Assembly (NCBI RefSeq): GCF_000373265.1
Contig: NZ_KB890761.1
Span: 186,001 to 250,000 of the forward strand
Direction: 5' to 3'
Length of the DNA: 64,000 nucleotides
Origin: Pontibacter roseus DSM 17521
GTDB taxonomy: Bacteria > Bacteroidota > Bacteroidia > Cytophagales > Hymenobacteraceae
Part shown: piece by piece, positions 1 through 11,879 of the stretch
Layout: each line of letters opens with the position of its first letter
Numbering within the stretch: the first letter of the stretch is position 1
Notes under the pieces: generated by a model
What the model saw: only the letters and a program-made list of their open reading frames with translations
Told to the model about the DNA's origin: nothing
Databases searched by the model: none
Position numbers and translations under genes: made by a program

Positions 1-13
1 TCCTTTAAAGCAA

Positions 14-45
14 AGAGGCCTGACTCATTTCTGAATCAGGCCTCT
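14..45 (-). terminator. Rho-independent terminator of the tRNA-fMet gene
   Basis: Inverted repeat with a 10-bp GC-rich core (AGAGGCCTGA) plus three more pairs after one mismatch, and a short loop. It lies just 3' of the minus-strand tRNA and is followed by T-rich sequence on that strand. Confidence 0.75.
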
Positions 46-51
46 CTTTTG

Positions 52-124
<73 letters not shown>

Positions 125-138
125 CTGTTATTGTGTTA

Positions 139-170
139 CAAAAGTAGTATAAACATTCGTACCATGCAAG
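139..170 (-). promoter_or_regulatory. Bacteroidota-type promoter of tRNA-fMet
   Basis: On the minus strand CTTG, exactly 20 nt, then TACTTTTG, a full match to the Bacteroidota -7 consensus TAnnTTTG. The tRNA 5' end is 14 nt downstream. Confidence 0.7.
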
Positions 171-207
171 CTATACGTACCAAAAAAAGCAAAAGATTTG
201 CTGATTT

Positions 208-1989
208 CTAAAATTTGCTGGTTATCCCGAAGTGTATCTTCGAGTATTTCAAGGACATAGGCTGTTGCTCCGAATGCCCGACGGAATACACCAACTGAAA
301 AATACCTGCGCCGGTGCTGAAGCTGATACCGCCACCCACCCCCAGTGGCAGCCCCTCCGCCTGCGAGGCCTCCAAATCGCTGCGGTAGTAGCCCTGGTCA
401 TAGAACAACAGCACATAGGAGTCTTCAGCCGTGAACAGGCGGTACTCCAACGTGCCCACACCGTAGGTGGAGGCATAAAAGAAGTACTCGTCAAAGCCCC
501 GCAAAGAATTCAATCCACCCAGCCGGTACATGTCATTGAGGAAAATCTGGTCGTTGAGGAGGGCTTCTCCCCGCAGCCTAGCCAGCAGCGCGCTGTTCTT
601 GCCAACCCGGAAAAAGTTCTCCAGCCGCAGGCCCAGGCTCAGCTGTGTCGTATTCACCTCCAACGTATCGTAAAACTCCTTCTCCAGCTCCGGGTTGCGC
701 AACAGTTTTTTGCGGCCGGCCGCCAGCTGCAGCTCCACCAGCCGTCCTTTCCGGGGGAAGTAGAAATCGTCGAGGTTGTTCCAGAGGTAGTTCAGGCCGT
801 AGGTATTGGTGCGGGCATCGGCCAGGTCCAGCGCCTTCAGGCTCTGCGGGTTGGCAGAAGAGAGGATGCGGGAGTTGCGCCACTCCGTAAACACGCTGAA
901 GCGGCCGTACCGGATGGTGTTGTAGGCCAGTTGCACCCGCGGCTGCACCGTGATGAAGGAAGAATCCTGCTTGAGCAGGCCAAAGCGTGTGCCAAGCTCA
1001 AAAGGCGTTCCGAAGAGGTTGGGGTGCAGGTATTCGCCGTTGAGTATGACGGAGCCCCTGTTCACGCGCCGCCACTGCAGGCCCAGTTGCTTGCCGCTGC
1101 CCCTGATGTTGCGGATGTTCATGTTGGCCTCGCCCGTGATGAGCAGTTTGTTGTCGCTGCGGCCCGGGTCGGGCAGGAAGCCCACCACGCCATCCAGCTG
1201 GTTGGCCTGCCGGTCCTCCAGAAAATAAATCACCCGGGCTTTGTCACGGGCGAACTGCACCTGCGGCGGGCGCACCACTTTAATGTAAGGCAGGGCCGTG
1301 AGCATGCGCTGCGAGGCCAGCACCTGGTCCTGGTTGTAAGGCTGGCCAGGGTATAGCTGCAGGTAGCGCATCAGGAACTTAGCCTGCGTCTTGCTGCCGC
1401 CCATTACCTGCACCGTGTCATAAGTCACCACAAAGGCTTTCTCCACCATCAAGGCAGCGGATATCTTATTGTCTTTGATTTGGATGGAGTCCAGCCAGAC
1501 GGAGGCGAAGGGATAGCCGTTGCGCTCGGCGTAGTCGAGGATGCGCTGCTGCAGCTTCGCATACTCGGCTGGCTTGAAAGGCACGTTGCGATAGAACTTC
1601 TCCCGGAAGCCTGACTCCACCAGTACGCCTTCGCTCAGGTTGCCGTTGCGCAGTTCGGCCCAGTCGTAGCGGTTGCCGATGTGCAGTTTCACGTGGAGCG
1701 TATCGTTGCGCTTGTAAGAGCTGTCAGCAGAGGCGAGGAGGTAGGCATCCTGATGCAGCCGCTGTACCAGCGCTTGTACTTCTTTGCGTGCCTCTACTGT
1801 GTCAGGGACTTGAGTACGGTAGGTATACTGCCGCAGCACCTGTCGGTCGGGGCCAGTGGCGTATACCCTGAGCGCTGCCTTCGCCTGCGGCACCACCGGC
1901 TGTGGCACCGGCGGCTGTGGCTTCTCCTGCGCCTGCACCAGCGGCAGCCACACGAATAAGCACCAGACTAAGGCTGCGATTCTGTACAT
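208..1989 (-). CDS. Omp85/BamA-like outer membrane protein
   Basis: A 593-residue outer membrane protein. Residues 1-20 are a cleavable signal peptide ending AQA-like before a proline-rich linker. The region to about residue 265 carries POTRA-like alpha/beta repeats (for example YNQDQVLASQRMLTALPYIK). The rest is a beta-strand-rich surface-antigen barrel, ending in Phe as outer membrane barrels usually do. The Omp85 family inserts or exports proteins or lipids at the outer membrane. It is shorter than canonical BamA, so a TamA-like or specialised role is possible. It is divergent from hemW, and its stop lies near the tRNA promoter. Confidence 0.82.
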   Translation of the reverse strand: MYRIAALVWCLFVWLPLVQAQEKPQPPVPQPVVPQAKAALRVYATGPDRQVLRQYTYRTQVPDTVEARKEVQALVQRLHQDAYLLASADSSYKRNDTLHVKLHIGNRYDWAELRNGNLSEGVLVESGFREKFYRNVPFKPAEYAKLQQRILDYAERNGYPFASVWLDSIQIKDNKISAALMVEKAFVVTYDTVQVMGGSKTQAKFLMRYLQLYPGQPYNQDQVLASQRMLTALPYIKVVRPPQVQFARDKARVIYFLEDRQANQLDGVVGFLPDPGRSDNKLLITGEANMNIRNIRGSGKQLGLQWRRVNRGSVILNGEYLHPNLFGTPFELGTRFGLLKQDSSFITVQPRVQLAYNTIRYGRFSVFTEWRNSRILSSANPQSLKALDLADARTNTYGLNYLWNNLDDFYFPRKGRLVELQLAAGRKKLLRNPELEKEFYDTLEVNTTQLSLGLRLENFFRVGKNSALLARLRGEALLNDQIFLNDMYRLGGLNSLRGFDEYFFYASTYGVGTLEYRLFTAEDSYVLLFYDQGYYRSDLEASQAEGLPLGVGGGISFSTGAGIFQLVYSVGHSEQQPMSLKYSKIHFGITSKF

Positions 1990-2156
1990 TTGTGTTTTGT
2001 ATTGTTGAATTGTTTGGCGGCTAAATTGTTAACCCTATAACAAGGAGCCTTGCCTGGCTTATCTACAAAGGTACGCGCGTGCTCGCAGATTATCGCCTTG
2101 TCCATCAGGAGAGCCAGCAGCAATTTAACAACCCAACAATTTAGCGATTATAAATT

Positions 2157-3284
2157 TTGTCCGGCATATACCTCCATATTCCCTTCTGTAAGCAGGCCTG
2201 CCACTACTGCGATTTCCACTTCAGCACCTCCATGGGGCACAAGGAGGCCACCATACAGGCCATTGCCCGAGAATTGGCGCTACGCCAGGACTACCTGCAG
2301 GGCCAGCCGGTGCACACCATCTACTTTGGTGGCGGCACGCCCTCGCTGCTCACGCAGAGCGAATTGCAACTACTCCTGCAAACCATTAAAGGGCTGTTTA
2401 TAGTTTCGGAGGATGCCGAAATAACCCTAGAGGCCAATCCGGATGACTTGTCGCCGGAGAAGCTGCTGGAGTTGAAAGCGGCTGGCATCAACCGCCTGAG
2501 CATCGGGTTGCAGTCGTTCCATGAGCCACACCTGCGCCTGATGAACCGCGCCCACTCCGCCACCGAGAGCCTGCAATGCGTGAAAGACGCGCAGGCGGCC
2601 GGTTTCGACAACATCACCGTGGATTTGATTTATGGTATACCTGCGCCGGACCACAGCATCTGGCTGCAGGACCTGCAGACGCTCTTCTCCCTGAACGTGC
2701 AGCATGTTTCCTGTTATGGCCTCACCATTGAACCCGACACCGCCTTCGGCCGCTGGAGCAAGAAAGGCTCGTTCAAACCGTCGGAAGACGAGTTCACGGC
2801 AGAGCAGTTCGAGATACTGCTGGAGCAGATGAAGCAGCATGGCTTTGTGCAGTACGAGGTGTCCAACTTCAGCCAGCCAGGTTATGAGTCCAGGCACAAC
2901 AGCAACTACTGGCGCGGCGTGCATTACCTAGGTGTGGGGCCGAGCGCGCATTCCTTCAACGGCCACAGCCGCCAGTACAACGTGTCGCATAACCGCAAGT
3001 ATACTGAGGCCATTGGCCAGGACGTGGTGCCTTTTGAACTGGAGGAACTCACCCTTGCCGACCAGGCCAACGACTACCTGCTTACCACGCTCCGCACCAT
3101 CTGGGGCTGCGACCTGGGCATCCTACGCGACAGGTATAGCTACGACGTGCAGGCAACGCATAGCGCCTATCTGCAGGAGCTCCAGCAAAAGGGGTTGGCT
3201 ACCCTTCAGGACGATGTGCTATACTTGACCGACAAAGGCAAGCTGCTTGCCGACCAGATTACGCTGGATTTATTTGTGGAGTAA
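2157..3284 (+). CDS. hemW: HemW, radical SAM haem chaperone family
   Basis: A 375-residue radical SAM protein. C11, C15 and C18 form the CxxxCxxC 4Fe-4S motif. The residue after the motif is Phe, not the fourth Cys of true coproporphyrinogen dehydrogenase HemN, which points to HemW (haem-binding chaperone that loads haem into respiratory enzymes). GGGTPS and the C-terminal HemN domain follow. The start is a TTG: an in-frame TAA lies at 2151-2153, the radical SAM motif starts within ten residues, and no ATG fits between. Many annotations call this family oxygen-independent coproporphyrinogen oxidase. Confidence 0.9.
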   Translation: MSGIYLHIPFCKQACHYCDFHFSTSMGHKEATIQAIARELALRQDYLQGQPVHTIYFGGGTPSLLTQSELQLLLQTIKGLFIVSEDAEITLEANPDDLSPEKLLELKAAGINRLSIGLQSFHEPHLRLMNRAHSATESLQCVKDAQAAGFDNITVDLIYGIPAPDHSIWLQDLQTLFSLNVQHVSCYGLTIEPDTAFGRWSKKGSFKPSEDEFTAEQFEILLEQMKQHGFVQYEVSNFSQPGYESRHNSNYWRGVHYLGVGPSAHSFNGHSRQYNVSHNRKYTEAIGQDVVPFELEELTLADQANDYLLTTLRTIWGCDLGILRDRYSYDVQATHSAYLQELQQKGLATLQDDVLYLTDKGKLLADQITLDLFVE

Positions 3285-3322
3285 GCAGAAACACACCCTG
3301 TACAATGCATTAGATTAATTCG

Positions 3323-3330
3323 TAAATTTG
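3323..3330 (+). promoter_or_regulatory. TAnnTTTG promoter element (TAAATTTG)
   Basis: A perfect -7 element that would start transcription near 3336. It overlaps the upstream TTG alternative start at 3328 and so favours the ATG at 3364 for the next gene. Confidence 0.5.
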
Positions 3331-3363
3331 ACGATAGCTGGTCTCACAGGGGCCTTAACTTTT

Positions 3364-3774
3364 ATGCCGCAACTGGAAACGCTCTTACTTAACGACATCA
3401 GTCGAATTGCCATCGACCGTGACAACGGCTTGGTGACCAATACCTGGCTCAAGCAAGCCGGGCACGAAGAGATGGTACAGACGGGAGAGCGCATAAACCG
3501 GTTTCTAAGGGAGGCGAAGGCCGACAAGCTTTTGCTGAGTGCCCTGAACATCGGGACGCTGCTGCCGCAGACCAAAGACTGGCTTTCCAACACGTATTAC
3601 AAATCCCTCTCTGAACTGGGGCTGAAGAAGCTGGCCCGTGTGCTGCCGGAGAACCTGTTCAACAAGCTCTCATTTGAAGCCGTCGTCACCAGAGCCGAGG
3701 CACTGGGAGCCATCAGCTTCGAGGTGAAAAACTTCTCCAGTGACCAGGCCGCCATGCGTTGGCTGCTGGACTAG
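3364..3774 (+). CDS. SpoIIAA-like (STAS-fold) small protein
   Basis: A 136-residue cytosolic protein of unknown function. Its architecture matches the two proteins at 16.7-17.7 kb: a short N-terminal strand, an amphipathic helix (ERINRFLREAKADKLLL), a middle Trp/hydrophobic segment and a C-terminal FSSDQAAMRWLLD helix. The ending F-x-x-x-x-x-Ax-WL is typical of SpoIIAA/STAS-like proteins of Bacteroidota. Similarity to the other two is structural more than literal. The ATG at 3364 is chosen because a promoter element overlaps the upstream TTG and because the paralogs begin at the same point. It is followed 21 bp later by the cyclase gene, probably in one transcript. Confidence 0.6.
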   Translation: MPQLETLLLNDISRIAIDRDNGLVTNTWLKQAGHEEMVQTGERINRFLREAKADKLLLSALNIGTLLPQTKDWLSNTYYKSLSELGLKKLARVLPENLFNKLSFEAVVTRAEALGAISFEVKNFSSDQAAMRWLLD

Positions 3775-3795
3775 CCCGCCCAAACCCACACAGGT

Positions 3796-4569
3796 ATGAC
3801 AAGCGCCACCATCACCTACCGCGATCAAGCCTATAGCTTCAACCCGCTGGAGCCGCTGGACATCTCCATGCCGCTACACGCCGGGCAGCCGCAGCCGGAG
3901 TGCTTCTGGGCGGAGCCAGTGGCCTTTGATGTGATACGGGTAGGGGATTTCGTGGGAAGCGTGGCCGAGGGGGGCAGCACCAATTACAAGCGCGTGCACC
4001 TGACACCACACGGCAACGGCACCCACACCGAGTGCTACGGCCACATCTCCGCGGATGAGAACGCCACTATCCACAATTGCCTGAAGCGCTTTCTGTTCGT
4101 GGCCCAACTCATAACCGTGCAGCCACAGCAGCAAGAGAACGGGGATGACGTGGTAATGTTAGAAGACGTGAAGACAAAGCTGCAAGGAATACGCCCAGAG
4201 GCCGTCATTCTACGCACACTGCCGAACACGGATGACAAGCTCACCCGCCACTACTCTGGTACCAACCCGCCCTACCTAGAGCATACCATCGGGGAGTACC
4301 TGGCCCAGCAAGGTATAGCGCACCTGCTGCTCGACTTGCCTTCGGTAGACCGCGAGTTGGACGAAGGTAAGCTGCTGTGCCACCACGCGTTCTGGCAATA
4401 TCCGCACAGCACCCGTTGCGGCACCACCATCACGGAGCTCATCTACGCACCTGACCACATCAAAGACGGGCTATACCTGCTCAACCTGCAAATCGCCAGC
4501 CTGCAACTGGATGCCAGCCCCAGCAAGCCGGTGCTGTACGCTTTGTCGCCCGATTTTCCAAAGTTGTAG
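3796..4569 (+). CDS. Cyclase family protein (kynurenine formamidase-like)
   Basis: A 257-residue metal-dependent hydrolase. The HGNGTHTE sequence (about residues 75-82) matches the HxGTHxD/E metal-binding signature of the cyclase/kynurenine formamidase family, and LLLDLPSVDRE near residue 180 matches the second conserved block. Known members hydrolyse N-formylkynurenine or cyclic amides; the substrate here cannot be read from the sequence, and no kynurenine pathway gene is adjacent. It is convergent with metF. Confidence 0.8.
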   Translation: MTSATITYRDQAYSFNPLEPLDISMPLHAGQPQPECFWAEPVAFDVIRVGDFVGSVAEGGSTNYKRVHLTPHGNGTHTECYGHISADENATIHNCLKRFLFVAQLITVQPQQQENGDDVVMLEDVKTKLQGIRPEAVILRTLPNTDDKLTRHYSGTNPPYLEHTIGEYLAQQGIAHLLLDLPSVDRELDEGKLLCHHAFWQYPHSTRCGTTITELIYAPDHIKDGLYLLNLQIASLQLDASPSKPVLYALSPDFPKL

Positions 4570-4623
4570 GTATAGCCTGGGCTGTAGCGGACTCATCCAT
4601 GGGTCAGAAGCACGCCACGAATC

Positions 4624-4639
4624 AGGTATAGCTATACCT
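4624..4639. repeat. 16-bp perfect palindrome AGGTATAGCTATACCT
   Basis: Two head-to-head copies of the window-wide 8-mer meet exactly at the metF stop codon, between the convergent cyclase and metF genes. It is too short and AT-rich for a conventional terminator. Confidence 0.7.
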
Positions 4640-5595
4640 TAAAACAGCGCCTCAGCCACTTTACGTACCGAGTCCGATTTGCCCATGGAGTAGTAGTGCA
4701 GACAGGGCACGCCAAAGGCCATCAACTCCTTCGACTGCTGTATGGCCCACTCCACGCCTACCTGCGCAGCGGCTTTGTTATCGGGGCACTCCTCAATGGC
4801 GTCGGCCAGGTCACAGGGGATTTCGATGTGGAACAGACTGGGCAGCAGCGTCAGTTGCGTCTTGGTGGTCATGGGTTTCAGGCCCGGAATAATGGGCACG
4901 GTTATCCCTTCGGCGCGGCAGGCGTTCACAAAGTCGAAGTACTTCTGGTTGTCGAAGAACATCTGCGTCACGATGTAGTCGGCCCCCATCTCAATCTTCT
5001 TCTTGAGCCACCGCATGTCCGACTTCAGGTTGGGCGCCTCAAAGTGCTTCTCCGGATAGCCCGCCACCCCGATGCAGAAATCCGTGCCGTTGTGGTACAT
5101 CTGCTCCTCATCCAGGTAGCAGCCGTTGTTCATGTTTACCACCTGTTCAATCAATTCTGAGGCGTAGTTGTGCCCGTCCGGTTCCGCCACGAATCGCTGC
5201 TCGCTTTTCACGCAGTCGCCACGCAGCACCAGCACGTTGTCTATACCCAAGAAGTGCAGGTCTATCAGGGCGTTTTCGGTCTCCTCCCGGCTGAAGCCGC
5301 CACAAATCAGGTGGGGCACTGTGTCCACCTTGTAATGGTTCTGGATGGCCGCACAGATGCCCACCGTGCCAGGGCGCTTGCGGGTCGTGCGCTTCTCCAG
5401 CAGTCCGTTCTCCCTGGACTTGTAGATGTACTCCTCGCGGTGATAGGTCACATCAATGAAGGGAGGCTTGAACTCCATCAGCGGGTCTATGTGGCTGAAG
5501 AGCGTCCTCATGTTCTCGCCCTTCAGCGGAGGCAGTATTTCAAAAGTGAACAGGGTGTTGCCGTTGGCGTTTCTGAAATGGTCCGTTACTTTCAA
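4639..5595 (-). CDS. metF: 5,10-methylenetetrahydrofolate reductase
   Basis: A 318-residue flavoprotein TIM barrel that reduces methylene-THF to 5-methyl-THF, the methyl donor for MetH. The N-terminal FEILPPLKGENM block contains the catalytic Glu of the family, followed by DVTYHREE, the VLRGD segment (folate/FAD site), and DYIVTQMFFDN near residue 210. Length is normal for Bacteroidota. It begins 46 bp after metH on the same strand with no terminator between, so the pair forms a metH-metF operon controlled by the upstream SAM riboswitch. Confidence 0.95.
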   Translation of the reverse strand: MKVTDHFRNANGNTLFTFEILPPLKGENMRTLFSHIDPLMEFKPPFIDVTYHREEYIYKSRENGLLEKRTTRKRPGTVGICAAIQNHYKVDTVPHLICGGFSREETENALIDLHFLGIDNVLVLRGDCVKSEQRFVAEPDGHNYASELIEQVVNMNNGCYLDEEQMYHNGTDFCIGVAGYPEKHFEAPNLKSDMRWLKKKIEMGADYIVTQMFFDNQKYFDFVNACRAEGITVPIIPGLKPMTTKTQLTLLPSLFHIEIPCDLADAIEECPDNKAAAQVGVEWAIQQSKELMAFGVPCLHYYSMGKSDSVRKVAEALF

Positions 5596-5641
5596 CGTGG
5601 TAATATTTGGGTGAATGATGTGTCTGGTTCCTGACTCGTGT

Positions 5642-9355
<3,714 letters not shown>

Positions 9356-9422
9356 CGGTGTCTCTCCTCTTTCTTCTGCTGTACTAGCTTATCAAGAAGG
9401 ACACCCGGATAGGATATACTCT
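9356..9422 (-). promoter_or_regulatory. Expression platform of the metH riboswitch
   Basis: Between aptamer and metH ATG, GGTGTCCTTCTT (complement of 9394-9405) can pair with AGGAGAGACACC (complement of 9357-9368) at 11 of 12 positions including two G.U pairs, masking the Shine-Dalgarno. The complement of 9388-9402 is also complementary to the 5' strand of aptamer P1 at 14 of 15 positions. The two pairings exclude each other, so SAM binding (P1 closed) would free the masking strand and shut translation. No U-tract terminator is present. Confidence 0.75.
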
Positions 9423-9528
9423 CTTATCTTCTCCCAACCAAGGTATGGCTGAGAAGGGAATTAGCACCAAGCTGGTACAAGGTTGCTAAGACGTCATAGG
9501 GCCCAATCCCTCGGTCTTTCTTGATAAG
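9423..9528 (-). ncRNA. SAM-I (S-box) riboswitch aptamer
   Basis: The minus-strand leader begins CTTATCAAGAA and closes with GATAAG, forming P1. Between them lie the class-defining segments CGAGGGATTGGGCCCTATGA, AGCAACC and GGTGCTAATTCC, in the order and spacing of the SAM-I consensus, including the kink-turn and pseudoknot segments. The final hairpin lies between these segments and P1. It senses S-adenosylmethionine and lies directly upstream of metH-metF, the expected target. Confidence 0.94.
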
Positions 9529-9605
9529 AAGCTGCAATGTATGTAGATATCCTTGAATTACGAAACTCAGCCGGAATGGATATACAAAAAATGATATGAA
9601 AACAG

Positions 9606-9630
9606 AAAAGGACACCATAAGTGTCCTTTT
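9606..9630. terminator. Hairpin with A/T tracts between metH and the DoxX-like gene
   Basis: Perfect 10-bp stem AAAAGGACAC / GTGTCCTTTT with a 5-nt loop. It could work in either direction, but no gene is known to end here. It lies between two divergent transcription units and may insulate them. Confidence 0.5.
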
Positions 9631-9872
9631 CCTAAAAGAGTTTAATTGTTTTCACTCTATAACTCTTTATGTTTAAGTATACGGGAGGCAACATAGCCTT
9701 GTTGCCGTTATCTGAATAAACTTTCAATCAAGAGCTTGTTCCGTCATATAAATGTGCTTCCGGCTAAGGTATAGCCTACTTGTCTACACAATCGGCGGGT
9801 TGGTATAATTCTTTTGCTACTTTGATGAAAGGCTATACTTTAACGTTTTGCAGTGTTCAAAAAATCGAGGCT

Positions 9873-10496
9873 ATGAATTTCAAGACATTCACGCTCAATG
9901 GCATCAGCGTTTTTCTGGGGCTCATCTTCTTTACGGCAGGTATGGCAAAGCTCTTCTACGAGCATAGGTTCCCGGGCCTCATCGGGCCGGTGTGGCTGGA
10001 GGAGAGACTGGCGGAGTTCCAACTGGGCCTCTTCGCCCGCTTCATCGCCTACTCCCAGGTGGTGGTCGGGTTCATCCTGCTGACCCTCCGCTACCGCACG
10101 CTCGGCGCCATTGCGCTGCTCCCCATGCTCCTGAACATCCTGCTGGTCACCATATCGCAGAACTGGCAAGGCACGCCATACGTGCTCGCTTTCTTCCTGC
10201 TGCTGAACCTCGTGCTGCTGGCAGCAGAGGCCCCCAAACTCCTGCACCTAGTAGGGTTCAGGACGGCCTATGCGCCTGCGGTTAACTCACCCATACGGCA
10301 TGGCCTAATCTGGCTGGTGGGGCTGGGCCTGGTGCTGGGCAGCATCCCGCTTTCCTTCCGAAGCCTTACAGCCGCCTATTTCCTGACTGTGGCAGGTATA
10401 GCCACCGGCCTTTATACCTACTGGAAAGGCGGGCGCGCCGGAAAGCAGGTGAAAATTCCCTCGGCTATACCTGAGGCCATGCTCGCCTCAAATTGA
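9873..10496 (+). CDS. DoxX-like multi-pass membrane protein
   Basis: A 207-residue integral membrane protein with about six hydrophobic segments (for example ISVFLGLIFFTAGMAKLFYE, FIAYSQVVVGFILLTL, LLPMLLNILLVTI and VLAFFLLLNLVLLAA). Helix order, the short F-x-AGxxKL motif after helix 1 and the length resemble the DoxX/MauE-like family, often linked to membrane redox functions. No partner gene is adjacent, so the role stays open. The ATG at 9873 (MNFKTF) is preferred to an upstream start that would add 31 residues of unlike composition. Confidence 0.55.
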   Translation: MNFKTFTLNGISVFLGLIFFTAGMAKLFYEHRFPGLIGPVWLEERLAEFQLGLFARFIAYSQVVVGFILLTLRYRTLGAIALLPMLLNILLVTISQNWQGTPYVLAFFLLLNLVLLAAEAPKLLHLVGFRTAYAPAVNSPIRHGLIWLVGLGLVLGSIPLSFRSLTAAYFLTVAGIATGLYTYWKGGRAGKQVKIPSAIPEAMLASN

Positions 10497-10510
10497 AAAC
10501 CTTGACAAAT

Positions 10511-10540
10511 AAAAAGGGGATGCTCTCGCATCCCCTTTTT
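10511..10540. terminator. Bidirectional terminator, 13-bp stem
   Basis: AAAAAGGGGATGC / GCATCCCCTTTTT with a TCTC loop. It lies between the convergent DoxX-like gene and rpmA, with A and T tracts on both flanks, so it can end both transcripts. Confidence 0.9.
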
Positions 10541-10580
10541 ATTGTCGTCACCCAAGGGCGGCGGCGTGTGTCGTACCTCC

Positions 10581-10850
10581 TTACGCTTCTGCTTCCACTT
10601 TAGGAACCACAGAAACGAATGAACGGTTCTTAACGCCTTTTTTGAATTGTACTACACCGTCCACCATGGCGAACAGCGTGTGGTCTTTGCCCATACCCAC
10701 GTTCTTACCTGGGTGGTGGGAAGTGCCTCTTTGTCTTACAATGATGTTACCAGCGATGATGTCCTGGCCACCGTAAATCTTAACACCTAGTCTCTTGGAG
10801 TGTGACTCGCGACCGTTATTAGAACTACCAGCTCCTTTTTTGTGTGCCAT
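10581..10850 (-). CDS. rpmA: 50S ribosomal protein L27
   Basis: An 89-residue L27. The N-terminus [20 protein letters not shown] is the conserved tail that reaches the peptidyl transferase centre, followed by LGVKIYGGQ and the basic [11 protein letters not shown] block. There is no N-terminal cleavage extension of the Firmicutes type. It lies 72 bp downstream of rplU in the usual rplU-rpmA operon. Confidence 0.98.
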   Translation of the reverse strand: MAHKKGAGSSNNGRESHSKRLGVKIYGGQDIIAGNIIVRQRGTSHHPGKNVGMGKDHTLFAMVDGVVQFKKGVKNRSFVSVVPKVEAEA

Positions 10851-10922
10851 CTTCTTTTACTATTTAATTCAGGTTAGCTTCCTAAGCCCGAAAAGGTTTT
10901 ACGATTAATTTCTTCCTACTGC

Positions 10923-11231
10923 TTAACCAATGCTCTCGATCAGGACCTTCGTGTAGTGCTGGCGGTGGCCATTCTTCTTACGGTATCCTTTTCTTCTCTT
11001 CTTTTTGAAAACGATTACTTTGTCGCCTTTCACGTTGCCAAGGATTTTTCCAACCACTTTAACACCGTCAACGAAAGGAGCACCTAAAGTAATGCTGCCA
11101 TTATCATCAGTAAGAAGAACATTGGTGAACTCAACGGCGTCACCATCATTGCCGGAAAGCTTGCTAGCGTAGATGAACTTACCGCTCTCTACCTTGGTCT
11201 GTTGACCTGCGATTTCTACAATTGCGTACAT
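10923..11231 (-). CDS. rplU: 50S ribosomal protein L21
   Basis: A 102-residue L21, starting MYAIVEIAGQQTKVESGK, with the C-terminal basic KKKRRKGYRKKNGHRQHYTKV stretch that binds 23S rRNA. An upstream in-frame start would add 33 residues, but these have no counterpart in L21 and overlap the promoter at 11267-11298, so the ATG at 11231 is chosen. First gene of rplU-rpmA. Confidence 0.97.
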   Translation of the reverse strand: MYAIVEIAGQQTKVESGKFIYASKLSGNDGDAVEFTNVLLTDDNGSITLGAPFVDGVKVVGKILGNVKGDKVIVFKKKRRKGYRKKNGHRQHYTKVLIESIG

Positions 11232-11266
11232 CAGCTTCAATGTATGTTTATGAAAATTTAAGTCTG

Positions 11267-11298
11267 CAAAATTAGCGGTCTTATATTTAAGATGCAAA
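11267..11298 (-). promoter_or_regulatory. Promoter of rplU-rpmA (TTTG-N20-TAATTTTG)
   Basis: Perfect match to both Bacteroidota sigma-70 elements: TTTG (-33) at 11295-11298, 20 nt, then TAATTTTG (-7) at 11267-11274. Transcription should begin near 11261, about 30 nt before the rplU ATG. Confidence 0.8.
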
Positions 11299-11335
11299 TC
11301 ATTGTTTCTTAATTCCTTCTGTTTTTTCACAGGCC

Positions 11336-11355
11336 ATCCACAGTTATGTGGATAA
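11336..11355. promoter_or_regulatory. DnaA-box-like palindrome
   Basis: ATCCACA-GTTA-TGTGGAT is a perfect 7-bp inverted repeat, and the minus strand of 11347-11355 reads TTATCCACA, an exact DnaA box. It lies 40-60 bp upstream of the rplU promoter, in the divergent region shared with nrdB. Confidence 0.4.
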
Positions 11356-11753
11356 CGGTGTTGAAATCCACGGCCAAACTTTTTGCACCTGTTAAAAACC
11401 GCTATAACACCCTAGTCCGCAAAGGCTTACCCAAGTTTTCAGAAATCAACATTTTCCACATTCTCTCCGCAAGAACTTATTCTTTGGCTTGCGGTCACGA
11501 CATTTGGCAGCACTCCGTTTTGCATTTTATGCTTCGTGTGCGCCCCAAAACCCGCTCCTGCTCGCTTAATCTTGCATTTTTCGGCACTTAACCCGGAAAC
11601 AATATTTTAATTACAATATTTATCACGTTCTATATATACACAACATTATGTTTATATTGGTGTTGATTTCTCATCAAAACACAGGATGTCAGACACTTAG
11701 AAAGGTGTTAATAAATTGAACAACTTTCACCCGCCAATTAAAGTTCTTATCAC
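11356..11753. other. Intergenic region between rplU and nrdB
   Basis: No convincing gene. The only open frame of size (11346-11591, plus strand) has no recognisable domain. ACACTTAGAAAGGTGT at 11693-11708 has the ACAC-N8-GTGT shape of an NrdR box, but its centre is not palindromic. The nrdB promoter element follows. Confidence 0.6.
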
Positions 11754-11761
11754 TATATTTG
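11754..11761 (+). promoter_or_regulatory. TATATTTG promoter element of nrdB
   Basis: Perfect TAnnTTTG -7 element. The predicted start near 11767 gives an nrdB leader of about 113 nt. No TTG at the ideal -33 spacing. Confidence 0.5.
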
Positions 11762-11879
11762 AAATCCTGTTAACCTGACGGCAGCGCCCATAGCACCGGG
11801 CCAACCCACAGGCACAACAATCAAGATGTAAGCAGTTGCGGCCTGCCGCCTGCCTTAAAACCCATTAAAGTTTACGTGT

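Noticed and set aside
232-1356. A 374-codon open frame on the plus strand opposite the Omp85 gene
   Set aside because: It is a codon-bias shadow: the minus-strand product has a signal peptide, POTRA-like repeats and a barrel, whereas the plus product is low-complexity Gln/Val/Arg-rich.
9606-9630. Hairpin as part of the SAM riboswitch
   Set aside because: It lies about 80 bp upstream of the aptamer 5' end and cannot be the expression platform.
11346-11591. 81-codon plus-strand frame between rplU and nrdB
   Set aside because: No domain, no signal, no promoter before it, and it covers the DnaA-like palindrome; probably chance.
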